From CAIVVT01 sp963823095 (GTDB lineage: Bacteria; Acidobacteriota; Terriglobia; Bryobacterales; Bryobacteraceae): a DNA stretch of 64,000 bases. How positions within the stretch are numbered: the first letter of the stretch is position 1; the number at the start of each line of letters is the position of its first letter. Location: contig CAWGKI010000001.1 of assembly GCA_963823095.1 (NCBI GenBank), forward strand, positions 1,302,001 to 1,366,000, written 5' to 3'. The position numbers and the translations under genes are program-made. The notes below the pieces were generated by a model, which saw nothing but the letters and a program-made list of their open reading frames with translations, was not told the DNA's origin and did not search any database. This document shows, one piece after another, positions 43,383-52,686 of the stretch.

Positions 43383-44084
43383 TTAGACGAGGGACTTGTC
43401 TTTGGCGTAGCACAGGGTTTCGATGGGACACTCACCGCACTTGGGCTTGCGCGCCGCACACAGTTCGCGGCCGAAGTGGATCACCTGGTGCGAGAACTGG
43501 ATCCAGTGGTCGCGGGGAACCTGCTTCATCAGGTCCTGCTCAATCTTGACTGGGTTGTCTTCCCTGGTGAGATCGAGACGCTGCGCGATGCGCGAAACAT
43601 GGGTGTCCACAACGACGCCGCTGGGGATACCGAAGGCCGTGCCGAGCACTACATTGGCAGTCTTGCGAGCCGCGCCCGGCACGGTCAGCAACCGCTCGAT
43701 GTCGCGCGGGATCTCCCCGCCGAACTCGGAAAGAATCGTCTTCGCCGCTCCAACGATACTCTTGGCCTTGTTATTGAAGAAGCCCGTCGAGTGGATATCC
43801 GAGGCGAGTTCCTGGACGTTGACCGCGGCGAAGTCCTCCATGGTTGGGTACTTCGCGAACAAGCCGGGCGTCACCTTGTTCACTCGCTCGTCGGTGCACT
43901 GGGCCGAAAGAATGGTAGCCACGAGGAGTTCCCAGGCGTTGCGATGGTGCAAGGCACAGGTGACGTGAGCGTAGCGCTGGTCGAGCGCCTTCAAGATCGC
44001 GGCGACGCGCTGCTTACGATCCGCCGCGGTCTTTGGTTTGATGGCCCGGGGTTTGATAGGCCGGCCGTGCTGGGGTTCCTTCAT
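43383..44084 (-). CDS. nth: Endonuclease III
   Basis: 233 residues. The helix-hairpin-helix (LTVPGAARKTANVVL) holds the catalytic Lys141, and VVDTHVSR holds Asp160. The C-terminal 4Fe-4S motif is Cys209, Cys216, Cys219 and Cys225, spaced as C-x6-C-x2-C-x5-C. It removes oxidised pyrimidines and cuts the abasic site. The ATG at 44084 is chosen over the upstream TTG. It has a basic N-terminal extension of about 25 residues. It begins 13 bases after the zinc-ribbon gene. Confidence 0.96.
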   Translation of the reverse strand: MKEPQHGRPIKPRAIKPKTAADRKQRVAAILKALDQRYAHVTCALHHRNAWELLVATILSAQCTDERVNKVTPGLFAKYPTMEDFAAVNVQELASDIHSTGFFNNKAKSIVGAAKTILSEFGGEIPRDIERLLTVPGAARKTANVVLGTAFGIPSGVVVDTHVSRIAQRLDLTREDNPVKIEQDLMKQVPRDHWIQFSHQVIHFGRELCAARKPKCGECPIETLCYAKDKSLV

Positions 44085-44097
44085 TGTCCGCCGTGAC

Positions 44098-44931
44098 TCA
44101 GCGCGACGCTGCAATGGCGAAAGACGCCTTAAGAAATTGCCAGTCGGGCATTTCGTAGGCGCGAAGCTTCGTCGTCAGCGGCGAAGAGACATCCTTGGAT
44201 CCGTTCGCCGGAATGGGCCCGGTCTTGACCGTGACGACTGCCAGGGGATCGTCGCCCGCTTTGGCGGTCGTGGTGCTGAGGGTCACTTGGAGTTCGAGAT
44301 CGGGCAAGTCGGCGGTCGAGTGATTCACGACCAGGAATTGAGCCTGTGGGCGCTGCTTCTCGTCTTCGATGATCCGGACGCCGGTGACTTCGAGATACCT
44401 TGCGTAGGGATTGGAGCCATCGACCTTCGCCGCGGCCTGTTGCGCCGCTGACGCTGAATCCGCGGTCGACCCGCTCTTGTTGCCGAGTAACTTGACAGCG
44501 CCAAAGATAACGCCGACAGCTATCGCCGCCACGAGAATTGTCACCAGCCAGGCAGGCAGCCCCTTGCTTGCAGGCGCATCCGGGAGAGTGTAGGCCGGCT
44601 GCGGAGGTGGCGGGGCAGGCTGCCACTGTTGCTGCTGCGGAGGCGCATATTGAGGTTGTGGAGGAGCATATTGAGGCTGTGGAGGAGCATACTGGGGCGG
44701 CTGCGGAGGCGGCGGGTAGTACGCCTGCTGCGGTGGATTAGCCGGCTGACTGGGAGGAGGCGGAGGTGGAGGCTGCCACGCAGGTGGTGGTGGCGGTGGC
44801 GGCGGAGTGGGCTGAACTCCGACGGGCGGCAATCCTTGCGCCGCTCGTTGCCGGTTCTCCGCGCAGGCCGGACATTCCGAATACGATGGCGGCACTTCTC
44901 GGCCGCATTGGGGGCAGATCCAAGTAAACAT
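44098..44931 (-). CDS. Zinc-ribbon, polyproline membrane protein
   Basis: 277 residues in four parts. A zinc ribbon comes first (CPQCGREV, CPACAEN). Then a long Pro/Gln/Tyr-rich linker with runs of proline and near-identical repeats (QYAPPQP, three times, from a 21-base DNA repeat at 44645-44705). Then one membrane helix (WLVTILVAAIAVGVIFGAVKLL), and an outer domain (YARYLEVTGVRIIEDEKQR) that resembles DUF-type beta domains found in zinc-ribbon/DUF proteins. The cytoplasmic N terminus and outer C terminus suggest a sensor or scaffold. Function unknown. Confidence 0.65.
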   Translation of the reverse strand: MFTWICPQCGREVPPSYSECPACAENRQRAAQGLPPVGVQPTPPPPPPPPAWQPPPPPPPSQPANPPQQAYYPPPPQPPQYAPPQPQYAPPQPQYAPPQQQQWQPAPPPPQPAYTLPDAPASKGLPAWLVTILVAAIAVGVIFGAVKLLGNKSGSTADSASAAQQAAAKVDGSNPYARYLEVTGVRIIEDEKQRPQAQFLVVNHSTADLPDLELQVTLSTTTAKAGDDPLAVVTVKTGPIPANGSKDVSSPLTTKLRAYEMPDWQFLKASFAIAASR

Positions 44932-45129
44932 TCTGTTTTTTGACTCTAGCCTAGTGATGCGCCGCAACGCACGGCGGTTGCCATCGCGAGACCAAGTCCC
45001 TCCTCTTTCTCCATACGGCGCGCATAAGGCCGCCCGGCACGCCAATTCCGGACTGTCGCCTCGACGCCGCACGGAACGTGGGATGCTCGCAGCTCACGGG
45101 AACGTTCCTCATCCCGCTACGATCATGGC

Positions 45130-45729
45130 ATGGATCTTGTGCGCCGGGGAGCCCCAGATTCGCGCCGTGTTGCGATGCTTCCAGCCGCGTGGAATCCGCC
45201 CACGCTAGCCCACCTGGCGCTCGCCGAGGCGGCCCTCGGCTTCGCAGGTGAAGTCCTGCTTGCATTGCCACGGGTCTTCCCGCATAAGGGGTTCGAGCAC
45301 GCCAGCTTCGACCTGCGGCTGGAGTGGCTGCGACGCATCGCCGCGCAGCGTTCGCGTTTGGGTGTGGCCGTGACCGAGGGCGGTTTCTTTCTCGAAATGG
45401 CCCGCGCGCTACGCAGCGCCGATCCACGCGTCGAGCACATCTATATTGTCTGCGGATATGACGCCGCAACCCGCTTCCTCGACTGGCCCTACGGTCAAGG
45501 ACCGAGCGCGATCGAACAGCTTCGAGAGTTCTCGCTGCTTGTAGCGCCTCGCGACACGCCGTTTATCATCCCCGATCCGCTGAAAGAATTCATCCACGCC
45601 TTGGAGTTGAGCCGCGAACTGCAAAGCATCAGTTCGAGCGAGATACGACGCAGCATCGCGCGGGGTGAGCCGTGGACACATCTTGTACCAGAGGAAGTCG
45701 TCGGGGAAGCCGGCAGAATCTACCGGTGA
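45130..45729 (+). CDS. NadD-like nicotinate-nucleotide adenylyltransferase family protein
   Basis: 199 residues. The N terminus has the nucleotidyltransferase motif WNPPTLAHLALAEAAL, where TLAH stands for the usual (H/T)xGH. The C terminus has SISSSEIRRSIARGEPW, the ISSTxIR phosphate-binding signature. LALPRVFPHKGFEH and YIVCGYDAATRFLDW are also as in NadD. The family adenylates nicotinate mononucleotide to make NAD. The variation of the first motif (Ala for Gly) leaves open a related substrate. It is divergent from the zinc-ribbon gene. Confidence 0.7.
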   Translation: MDLVRRGAPDSRRVAMLPAAWNPPTLAHLALAEAALGFAGEVLLALPRVFPHKGFEHASFDLRLEWLRRIAAQRSRLGVAVTEGGFFLEMARALRSADPRVEHIYIVCGYDAATRFLDWPYGQGPSAIEQLREFSLLVAPRDTPFIIPDPLKEFIHALELSRELQSISSSEIRRSIARGEPWTHLVPEEVVGEAGRIYR

Positions 45730-45750
45730 GTTGAATTTGAGCAAAGCTCT

Positions 45751-45780
45751 GAAACGGAGCCGCGACCGTGAGGGCGCGCT
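45751..45780. repeat. Dispersed repeat, family E
   Basis: GAAACGGAGCCGCGACCGTG with AGGGCGCGCT. It is related, in inverted orientation, to 16356-16384, 33211-33229 and 59938-59961. Confidence 0.65.
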
Positions 45781-45854
45781 GGGGGAATGCTCAGGTTCGG
45801 GCCGCGACGAAGCATACTCTATTCCACCTGCCTGCTGCGGGCTGGGCCAGCCAG

Positions 45855-45880
45855 GCCGATCTGGAGATCGGCGTTCCCAG
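45855..45880. repeat. Dispersed repeat, family A
   Basis: All 26 bases are identical to the right arm of the kdp hairpin (11530-11555). It ends 4 bases before the rpoD stop codon, in the convergent gap between the NadD-like gene and rpoD. Confidence 0.85.
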
Positions 45881-45883
45881 GCG

Positions 45884-47566
45884 CTAGTCGCGCGGACCGC
45901 GCTCGAGGAAGGCCCGCAATTTGTGGCTGCGGCTGGGGTGGCGAAGCTTGCGCAGAGCTTTGGCTTCAATCTGGCGGATACGCTCGCGCGTTACGGCGAA
46001 GTGTTGTCCGACTTCTTCCAGCGTGTGCTCGCTGCCGTCCTGCAACCCGAATCGCATCTTGATGATCTTCTCTTCACGCGGGGTCAGCGTCTTCAGCACC
46101 TCAGCGGTCTGCTCGCGCAGGTTGAGATTGATGACCGCCTCGGAAGGTGACACCACGCGCTTGTCCACGATGAAGTCGCCGAGGTGCGATTCTTCCTCTT
46201 CGCCGACTGGCGTTTCGAGCGAAATCGGCTCCTGCGCGATGCGCAAGACTTTTCTGACCTTCGGGATGCTCAGGTCCAGCCGGTGGGCCAATTCCTCATG
46301 GGTCGGATCGCGGCCGAACTCCTGCTGGAGCAACCGCTGCGTCCGCACCAGCTTGTTAATCGTCTCGATCATGTGCACCGGAATGCGGATGGTGCGGGCT
46401 TGATCGGCGATGGCGCGCGTGATGGCCTGGCGCACCCACCAGGTCGCGTAGGTCGAGAACTTGTAACCGCGCCGGTAGTCGAACTTGTCCACGGCCTTCA
46501 TCAGACCGATATTGCCTTCCTGGATCAGGTCGAGGAATTGGAGCCCGCGGTTCGTGTAGCGCTTGGCGATGGAGACGACCAGCCGCAGGTTTGCCTCGAT
46601 CAGGCGTTTCTTGGCCTCGTCGGCGTCTTTTTCGCCACGGTCCGTAATGGCCAGCGTCCGCCTCTGATCGGCGGCGGGCGCGCCAAAGAGTTTCTCCAGT
46701 TCCGCCAACCGGTCCAGAGAAATCTTGGCTTCGCGCTTCAGGTCCTTAGAACTGACGCCATGCTGCTCGGAATCCTCGGCGGCCCGCTGCAGCCGCGCTA
46801 CTTCTTTTTCGAGCGGCTTGAGCTGTTCGACGGCCGCCCGCAGGCGGGCGGAAAAACGGCGCCAAGCGGCCGAACTTAGTTGGAGCGCGCGGATGTCCTG
46901 ACTGACGCGGACCACCGCCCGGGAAAGCTTCCAGCGTGGTTCGCGGCCTTGCTTGTGCTTGCCCGCGGATGATTTGCCAAAAAGCTGATGGCGCAGCTTG
47001 TCGGCTTCGTGAGACTTGTCTTCGATTGCGGCGACGGCCGCGACGAAATCGCGGATTTGGTCTTCGGCGTCATCGTCCGCAGTCATAGCGTCGGGGGTAG
47101 AAAGGACGTCGCGCAGGCTGAGCCGTCCGTCCTCGAGTTCGCGTGCCAGTCCACCGAGTTCACGCACGACCAGAGACGAACGCGAGAGCGCGCGAATCAC
47201 GCGGTTCTGACCCTTTTCGATGCGGCGCGCCAGTTCGATCTCGCCGTCGCGGGTTAACAGCGCGACGGTGCCCATCTCGCGCAGATACATGCGCACCGGG
47301 TCATTGGTTTTGTCGCCGGCCTCTGGGGCGACGTCGAGGTCGCTGAACTCCTCGGCATCCTCGGACTTCTTGTCCAGTTCGACCTTGGGCTCTTCGAGCA
47401 GATCGACGCCGGCGGCGTCGAGACCCGCGAGCAGGTCGTCTAGCTCCGCGCCAGCGGACAACTCGTCGGGGAGGACCTCGGACACGTCGTCGTACAGCAC
47501 GTATCCGCGCTCTTTACCTACCGCAATAAGGTGCTGGAAACGGCTGTAACGTTCGTCGGCAGCCAC
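45884..47566 (-). CDS. rpoD: Primary sigma factor RpoD
   Basis: 560 residues. Region 1.2 is NDPVRMYLREMGTVALLTR. Region 2 has LRLVVSIAKRYTNRGLQFLD, EGNIGLMKAVDKFDYRRGY, FSTYATWWVRQAITR. Region 3 follows. Region 4 ends in EEVGQHFAVTRERIRQIEAK. Between 1.2 and 2 is a long non-conserved segment of about 200 residues. It directs RNA polymerase to housekeeping promoters. The start is a GTG at 47566 with GGAAGGGG about 7 bases before it. It follows dnaG at a distance of 126 bases, as in the classical dnaG-rpoD order. Confidence 0.96.
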   Translation of the reverse strand: MAADERYSRFQHLIAVGKERGYVLYDDVSEVLPDELSAGAELDDLLAGLDAAGVDLLEEPKVELDKKSEDAEEFSDLDVAPEAGDKTNDPVRMYLREMGTVALLTRDGEIELARRIEKGQNRVIRALSRSSLVVRELGGLARELEDGRLSLRDVLSTPDAMTADDDAEDQIRDFVAAVAAIEDKSHEADKLRHQLFGKSSAGKHKQGREPRWKLSRAVVRVSQDIRALQLSSAAWRRFSARLRAAVEQLKPLEKEVARLQRAAEDSEQHGVSSKDLKREAKISLDRLAELEKLFGAPAADQRRTLAITDRGEKDADEAKKRLIEANLRLVVSIAKRYTNRGLQFLDLIQEGNIGLMKAVDKFDYRRGYKFSTYATWWVRQAITRAIADQARTIRIPVHMIETINKLVRTQRLLQQEFGRDPTHEELAHRLDLSIPKVRKVLRIAQEPISLETPVGEEEESHLGDFIVDKRVVSPSEAVINLNLREQTAEVLKTLTPREEKIIKMRFGLQDGSEHTLEEVGQHFAVTRERIRQIEAKALRKLRHPSRSHKLRAFLERGPRD

Positions 47567-47692
47567 GAATCGACCCCTTCCCCCGAATCAATCAATTGTA
47601 GACACATCCGAAACTGTACGTCATCCAACAATACGGCAACGTATCTGTGTCATATTACAACACGCTTGGATGGTCGAAGTGGGTCCGAGGAC

Positions 47693-49438
47693 TCAGCCGA
47701 GTCCGCCGCGTTTCAGCTCGGCGGCCAGCCGCAGCGCTTCCGCCATATCGCCGCCTCGCTCGGCGGCCTTGATGCGCGCCCGAAGATCGGCCGTCTCGCC
47801 GCGCCGCGAGTCGCTCTCCAGCCGCTGGACGCAAGCTCGCGCCTGCTCGATGGACGGCGTTTCGGCGACCTCTTCATCGTCCAGAAGGGCTTTCGCCAGC
47901 AGATCCTTGTCGGTCTCGCTGAGCCGCCCTTCAATAGAGGAGTGCGTGAGGGGGACGCCATCGGAGGACAGTTTCAAGATGGTCTCAAAGATGTGCGCCG
48001 AGACGAAGCCGCTGAGCGGACCCAACGCCCGCAGCCGGTCCGGGAGTTCCATTTGGGCTTCGGGATTCTCGAGCAGGGCGCGCAGAAGCTGCCGCTCGTG
48101 CGTCTTGAATTGGGACGCCGGCATAGGCAGATTGCGGGCTTCCCGCCGTTCGGCGGCCGCTTTGCGAAACTCGTCGAGCACGACGCTGGCTTCGACCTTG
48201 AGAAATTCTGCCAGGTCGTTGACCACTTCCAACCTGTCGAGACGGTCGGGCATCTTGTGGATCTGCGGGAGAAGAAATTGAAAGATCCCGACACGGCCCT
48301 CGGGCGTGCGCGTATCGAATTTTCCACGGGCGCGTTCCGCCAGCCAGTGGAAGTAGCGCTGGGTGCGATTTTTGACCAGATCGACGTAAGCTTCGGCCGT
48401 ATTGGCGAGGATGTATTCGTCGGGGTCCACTCCGTCAGGCAGTTCGAGCACCCGAACCTGCATGCGTTCGTTCAGCAGGACTTCAATGGAGCGTTCGGTG
48501 GCGCTTCGGCCCGCCTTGTCCGGGTCGAAATTTAGCACAATTTCCGGCGCATGACGGCGCAACGCCGATACCTGTTGTTGCGTCAAAGCCGTTCCACATG
48601 GCGCGACAACATTTTTGACCCCGGCCGAATAGACGCCGATGACGTCCATATAGCCTTCAACGACAATTGTAAATCCTGCCTGCTGAGTCTCTTTGCGGGC
48701 CCGATTCAGGTTATATAAGACATTGCCCTTATGATAGATGGCTGTTTCGGGGGAATTGAGATACTTCGGCTCGTCGCCCTCACCGAGAGCGCGCCCGCCA
48801 AAGGCGATAATCTTGCCGGATTCTGAATGAATCGGAAACATCAGGCGGTTCCGGAAGCGGTCAAAGAAGCCCGAACCGTCCGAGCGGCGCAGAATCAGGC
48901 CGCTTTCTTCCAACTCTTCCCCTGTGTAACCCTGCTTCTCCAGGGCCCGGACCAGAGCCTGGCCGCTGCGTTCGGCGTATCCCAGCCCAAACTCCTCGAC
49001 GCTGGCGAGGCTGACTCCGCGTCGGGCCAGGTACGCCCGCGCTTCGGCGCCCGTGCCGCCCTGGAGGCAGCGGACGAAATACTTCGCTGCGAAGTCTTGA
49101 ATATCGAGTGTTCGGGCGCGCCGTTTGGCTTCTTCGTCGGCAAGGTCGTTGCGCTTGGGCAGGGGGATACCATTGCGCTCGGCAAGGAAGCGGAGGGCTT
49201 CCCAGAAACTCATGCGCTCCATCTCCATCACGAATTTGATGACGTCACCGCCTGCACTGCAGCCGAAACACTTATAGAACTGATGCCCGGAATGCACGGA
49301 AAACGAAGCTGTTTTCTCCGCATGGAAGGGGCAGAGTCCCATATACCTCTGGCCGGTCCCGATGCGGCGGAGATGCACGTATTCGCCGATGACGCTGACA
49401 ATATCGACCGACGATTTCAAGTGTTCGACAAAGTCCAT
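47693..49438 (-). CDS. dnaG: DNA primase
   Basis: 581 residues. The CHC2 zinc domain has Cys36, His39, Cys57 and Cys60. The Toprim core follows with VVEGYMDVIGVYSAG and NFDPDKAGR (catalytic acids). The C-terminal helicase-binding domain is present. It makes RNA primers at the replication fork. Length and motifs are normal. It is the upstream gene of the dnaG-rpoD pair. Confidence 0.97.
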   Translation of the reverse strand: MDFVEHLKSSVDIVSVIGEYVHLRRIGTGQRYMGLCPFHAEKTASFSVHSGHQFYKCFGCSAGGDVIKFVMEMERMSFWEALRFLAERNGIPLPKRNDLADEEAKRRARTLDIQDFAAKYFVRCLQGGTGAEARAYLARRGVSLASVEEFGLGYAERSGQALVRALEKQGYTGEELEESGLILRRSDGSGFFDRFRNRLMFPIHSESGKIIAFGGRALGEGDEPKYLNSPETAIYHKGNVLYNLNRARKETQQAGFTIVVEGYMDVIGVYSAGVKNVVAPCGTALTQQQVSALRRHAPEIVLNFDPDKAGRSATERSIEVLLNERMQVRVLELPDGVDPDEYILANTAEAYVDLVKNRTQRYFHWLAERARGKFDTRTPEGRVGIFQFLLPQIHKMPDRLDRLEVVNDLAEFLKVEASVVLDEFRKAAAERREARNLPMPASQFKTHERQLLRALLENPEAQMELPDRLRALGPLSGFVSAHIFETILKLSSDGVPLTHSSIEGRLSETDKDLLAKALLDDEEVAETPSIEQARACVQRLESDSRRGETADLRARIKAAERGGDMAEALRLAAELKRGGLG

Positions 49439-49773
49439 TTGCCCACCACGATCCGATCTTGATTATCCCTCACGGCTGGATGTTTCTCCATGAACGGTGG
49501 GCCCCGCCGGTATCCGCGGAGGCGCCCAGGAATTTTTTGCTTCAATTTGACATCATGATCGTGACATATTTGAAATAGCGAGATAGACTATGTGTGGAGT
49601 CTGCCTGCGCTATCCATTCGATGGCCGATTATTTCGGGAGCTATCGCCTTTCGGGTGTGATGAGAGTCTTTCGCACCGGCGGCTCCGCCCCCCGCACAGT
49701 AGAACCGGGTGAGTTCGCAGGACGGCGGTCGAACCGTTCGGTTCCGAGTTGAACACGATCAAGAGGTATACAA
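49439..49773. other. Divergent promoter region between dnaG and a small gene
   Basis: 335 bases without a gene-like frame. It includes a lower-GC stretch around 49545-49590, probably promoters for one or both flanking genes. AGAGG lies 8 bases before the ATG at 49774. No operator or hairpin is convincing. Confidence 0.4.
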
Positions 49774-50181
49774 ATGGACACTCTTCAAGAATTATTGAAC
49801 ACAATGGAATCGGTCAGCCAGAGAGTCGCTGACCTCGAAAAGCAGCTCGCCGATGCGCGGGCTGAAGGCAAGAAGCTATTCGGAGAATTCCAGAAGCGCC
49901 AGGGCGATCTGGCCGGCAAGTTCGGTTTTGCCGGGTCTTCCGATATAGCGAAGGGCCGCAGCGGCCGGAAGCCGCGCTCCGCGGCTGCCAACATCGCGGT
50001 GGGCGGATCGCGTATGGTCACGAATTGCTGGCAGGCTGGCAAGAGCCAAAACGAAGCCAAGAAGGCGGGGATGGATCGCGCTTTGGAACTGGCCAAGAAG
50101 AACGGCTTGACTAGCGTTCCCGATGAAGCAGTGAAGATGATCGAGTCGACGCTGAAGCGCCGTTATTCGAAGTCCAAGTAA
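49774..50181 (+). CDS. Hypothetical coiled-coil, lysine-rich protein
   Basis: 135 residues. The N-terminal 45 residues form a predicted coiled coil (ESVSQRVADLEKQLADARA). A basic centre (RSGRKPRSAAANIA) and a helical C-terminal half rich in lysine (DRALELAKKNGL) follow. Overall it is basic and small like a nucleoid-associated or RNA-binding protein. I do not recognise the family. The ribosome-binding site AGAGG before the ATG is good. Its end overlaps the convergent RluA-type gene by 19 bases. Confidence 0.7.
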   Translation: MDTLQELLNTMESVSQRVADLEKQLADARAEGKKLFGEFQKRQGDLAGKFGFAGSSDIAKGRSGRKPRSAAANIAVGGSRMVTNCWQAGKSQNEAKKAGMDRALELAKKNGLTSVPDEAVKMIESTLKRRYSKSK

Positions 50182-50948
50182 GCGGGCGGGCTGAAGCCCA
50201 AACTTTCTTCGCAGAATTCTCTAAGATCACGGGCAAGCGGCGCAGTGAATCGCCGCTTGCCCGTAAGTGTGTTTGAATCGAACTCCACCGCCGAACAGTG
50301 CAGAGCCTGCCGGTTCAAACCGAGCAGGCGCTGATGCCTTTCCGTCCAGCCCTTTTCGATAAACTCCACAAACAGGCTCTCATCGGGACCGTAGATCTTG
50401 TCGCCGAACAATGGATGGCCGATCGCGCGGCCATGAACTCTGATCTGATGGAGACGGCCCGTGAGGGGCAGGACCCGCGCCAAAGTGCCTTTGCCATTGG
50501 ACTCTACCGGCGAAAAGACGGTCACGGCGGGCTGGCCTTGCCCATCCCGAACGGCGGAGCGCTTCAGCCTCACGAGCGAGCCCGTGGACTGTCCGATCGG
50601 CAACGCGACGGTAGTGCGATCTCTGAGTTGCCCGGTGATCAGAGCGGTGTACTCTTTTCGGTAGTGCCCGCCCTGGACGGCGCTTTGGAGCCGCTTGCCT
50701 GTTTCCTGACACCCCGTAACGAGCATCACTCCGCTGGTTTCGCGATCCAGGCGGAACGGCATATGGAGCTTGCTGGCGCCCAGATACTCGCGGGCCGCTC
50801 CGGCGAGGCTCGACCAAGCTCCGTGCTTAGAGGGGTGGCAGACTACGCCCGCCGGCTTATTCAGCACAAGGACATCCCCGATTGTTTCGAGGATCCAGGA
50901 CTCCAGTTCTCGTTCTGTAACGCGCCAGCCCCATTCTTCCGCGGGCAT
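50163..50948 (-). CDS. RluA-family pseudouridine synthase
   Basis: 261 residues. The signature FRLDRETSGVMLV carries the catalytic Asp (normally HRLDxxTSG). YRKEYTALITG and GRLHQIRVHGRAIGHPLFGD are conserved. There is no N-terminal S4 domain. It isomerises a uridine in rRNA or tRNA. The C-terminal coding part contains a perfect 14-bp inverted repeat at 50229-50264 (ACGGGCAAGCGGCG and its complement). Confidence 0.88.
   Translation of the reverse strand: MPAEEWGWRVTERELESWILETIGDVLVLNKPAGVVCHPSKHGAWSSLAGAAREYLGASKLHMPFRLDRETSGVMLVTGCQETGKRLQSAVQGGHYRKEYTALITGQLRDRTTVALPIGQSTGSLVRLKRSAVRDGQGQPAVTVFSPVESNGKGTLARVLPLTGRLHQIRVHGRAIGHPLFGDKIYGPDESLFVEFIEKGWTERHQRLLGLNRQALHCSAVEFDSNTLTGKRRFTAPLARDLREFCEESLGFSPPAYLDFE
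50229..50264. repeat. Perfect inverted repeat in the RluA-type gene
   Basis: 14-bp arms around an 8-base loop, coding for LTGKRRFTAPLA on the minus strand. It also lies 48 bases after the stop of the convergent gene and could serve as its terminator, although no T-run follows. Confidence 0.6.
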
Positions 50949-51581
50949 GCAACTCCTTTACCGCTCCTTCCTGAGGATAGTCCGCGAAGACCGGGTGGAT
51001 GAGATCGGTTGCACGGATAGCCTTCAAGCCTGCGCGGTAAATTAAACCCAATTAAGCCCAGGTCATAAACGAGCGCATGCCGAAGACGATTCGTCGAACG
51101 GCCCCGCCTAGCCCCGGTCCAACGCCGGCGCCAGTTTCCGCGGCGATTTCCCCCCGGGCGGGGTTTCGATTCTTTAGGATACGGCATGCCGGTCCGCTCA
51201 CTTCGGCCTGACGGGCATCATCGGCATATGTCCGCTCCTTCCGAAGCGGCTTGTTGCAGCCTGGTTTCAAGTGGAGTCCAAGCTCTGCCACATGGCTGTT
51301 AACATGCTGAAACTATGGGAGTAATAGGATAGATTAAGATTTTTAATTGGACTTCCGGACGAGCGTTCCCTAGGCTGGAGGCAGATCGAACAACACCGGA
51401 ACCGCCGCGGAATAGCGCGGTTGAGGTTTCGCCAAGTAGACCCAAACAAGCTCCACGATCAGGAGCAAATCTCGCAGACAGGACTATCTCCTGAATGCAT
51501 CATCCGGCCGCAATGGCCGGCGATAGCGCAGCCGCAATTGCCGCTGTGCTTTCTGTTCCCCAAGCCTTAGGAGGTTTCGTT
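50949..51581. other. Long intergenic region before a small secreted protein
   Basis: More than 600 bases without a recognisable gene, tRNA or repeat. The middle part (about 51300-51350) is AT-rich for this genome and may be a promoter. The frames here read as GC-rich noise. Confidence 0.4.
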
Positions 51582-51929
51582 TTGAAAAAGTCAATTTTGG
51601 CCATCGCTCTTGCTCTGTTCGTATCCGGTCTGGCCGGCGCAGCGTCGCTCGGCGAGTTCCGAATCAAGGCTCCGCAGCCTTTCACTGTAGGAGGGACCGC
51701 CATGCCCGCGGGTGTTTACAACATTGAGCAGGTGTCCCCTGCCGGTGTACTGCAGATCACCAACACAGCCACCAGCGCTTCCGTGCTGGTGATTGGAAGC
51801 CCGATCAGCGCGCCCGAATCCGGGCCCGGCAAGGTGACCTTCACCGCGGTTGCCGGCAAGTATGCGCTTGCGCAGGTTTACCTGCCTAGCGGCGCGGGCT
51901 TCGTCCTGAGCGCGCACGGGGCACGTTAA
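51582..51929 (+). CDS. Small secreted hypothetical protein
   Basis: 115 residues. The TTG at 51582 follows a perfect AGGAGG by 7 bases and opens a signal peptide (MKKSILAIALALFVSGLAGA). The mature part is a small beta-type domain (FRIKAPQPFTVGGTAMPAGV, YNIEQVSPAGVLQI) with no cysteines. Proteins of this kind are common in Solibacter relatives as I recall, but the function is unknown. It is the sole gene before a strong terminator. Confidence 0.75.
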   Translation: MKKSILAIALALFVSGLAGAASLGEFRIKAPQPFTVGGTAMPAGVYNIEQVSPAGVLQITNTATSASVLVIGSPISAPESGPGKVTFTAVAGKYALAQVYLPSGAGFVLSAHGAR

Positions 51930-51937
51930 ATAGTGCC

Positions 51938-51976
51938 AAGGGGGCGCCGCCAAATCGGCGGCGCCCCCTTTTTCTT
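51938..51976 (+). terminator. Strong rho-independent terminator
   Basis: 14-bp stem AAGGGGGCGCCGCC with GGCGGCGCCCCCTT, 5-base loop, followed by TTTCTT. It lies 9 bases after the stop of the secreted protein. Confidence 0.93.
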
Positions 51977-52061
51977 TCCGCCCCCTGTCCTGAAGGCTTC
52001 AGGACTTGTCTTCGAGATTTGTTTTCGCATCTGGACGGCCACTCGCCGAATCAAAGGATCG

Positions 52062-52595
52062 ATGGAAACGGCAACGCTCGGCGGCGGATGTTTCTGGTGT
52101 CTGGAGGCTGTGTACCAGGAGTTGCGAGGCGTCCAATCCGTGGTCTCCGGCTATATGGGCGGCCACGTTGCGCAACCCTCCTATCAAGAGGTTTGCGGCG
52201 GCGCCACGGGTCATGCGGAGGTGATCCAACTCGTCTTCGATCCCTCTTCCATCCGCTATCGGGACATTCTAGAAGTCTTCTTCGCCACGCACGATCCTAC
52301 GACGCTCAACCGGCAGGGGAACGACGCCGGCACGCAGTACAGGTCTGTGATCTTCTGGCACTCGGAGGAGCAGAGGAGCGCCGCCGCGTCGTTCATTGCA
52401 GAACTCGTTTCCAGCCGCGCGTACCGCGATCCAATAGTCACGGAGGTCACGCCGGCATCCACATTCTGGCCCGCTGAAGACTACCATCAAAACTACTTGC
52501 GGAACCATCCCCAGCAACCCTATTGTGCGTACGTGGTCCAACCGAAACTGGCGAAGTTTCAGGAGCATTTCGCAGCGTTGCGCAAACAGAGTTGA
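52062..52595 (+). CDS. msrA: Peptide methionine sulfoxide reductase A
   Basis: 177 residues. The active-site GGGCFWCLE has the nucleophile Cys10 and Cys13. GYMGGH, YQEVCGGATGHAEVIQL and DPTTLNRQGNDAGTQYRS are conserved. It reduces methionine-S-sulfoxide in proteins. The ATG at 52062 is chosen because it starts at the domain; upstream residues are derived from the terminator region. There is no signal peptide, so it acts in the cytoplasm. Confidence 0.95.
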   Translation: METATLGGGCFWCLEAVYQELRGVQSVVSGYMGGHVAQPSYQEVCGGATGHAEVIQLVFDPSSIRYRDILEVFFATHDPTTLNRQGNDAGTQYRSVIFWHSEEQRSAAASFIAELVSSRAYRDPIVTEVTPASTFWPAEDYHQNYLRNHPQQPYCAYVVQPKLAKFQEHFAALRKQS

Positions 52596-52686
52596 CCGTC
52601 ACAGCTTTAGGTTCCAGGGCTCAACGGCGACACTCGCCGCTAGCTTGAAACGTGGGTTGTGCTGGCGCTGAGCGATACTCGGTTTC

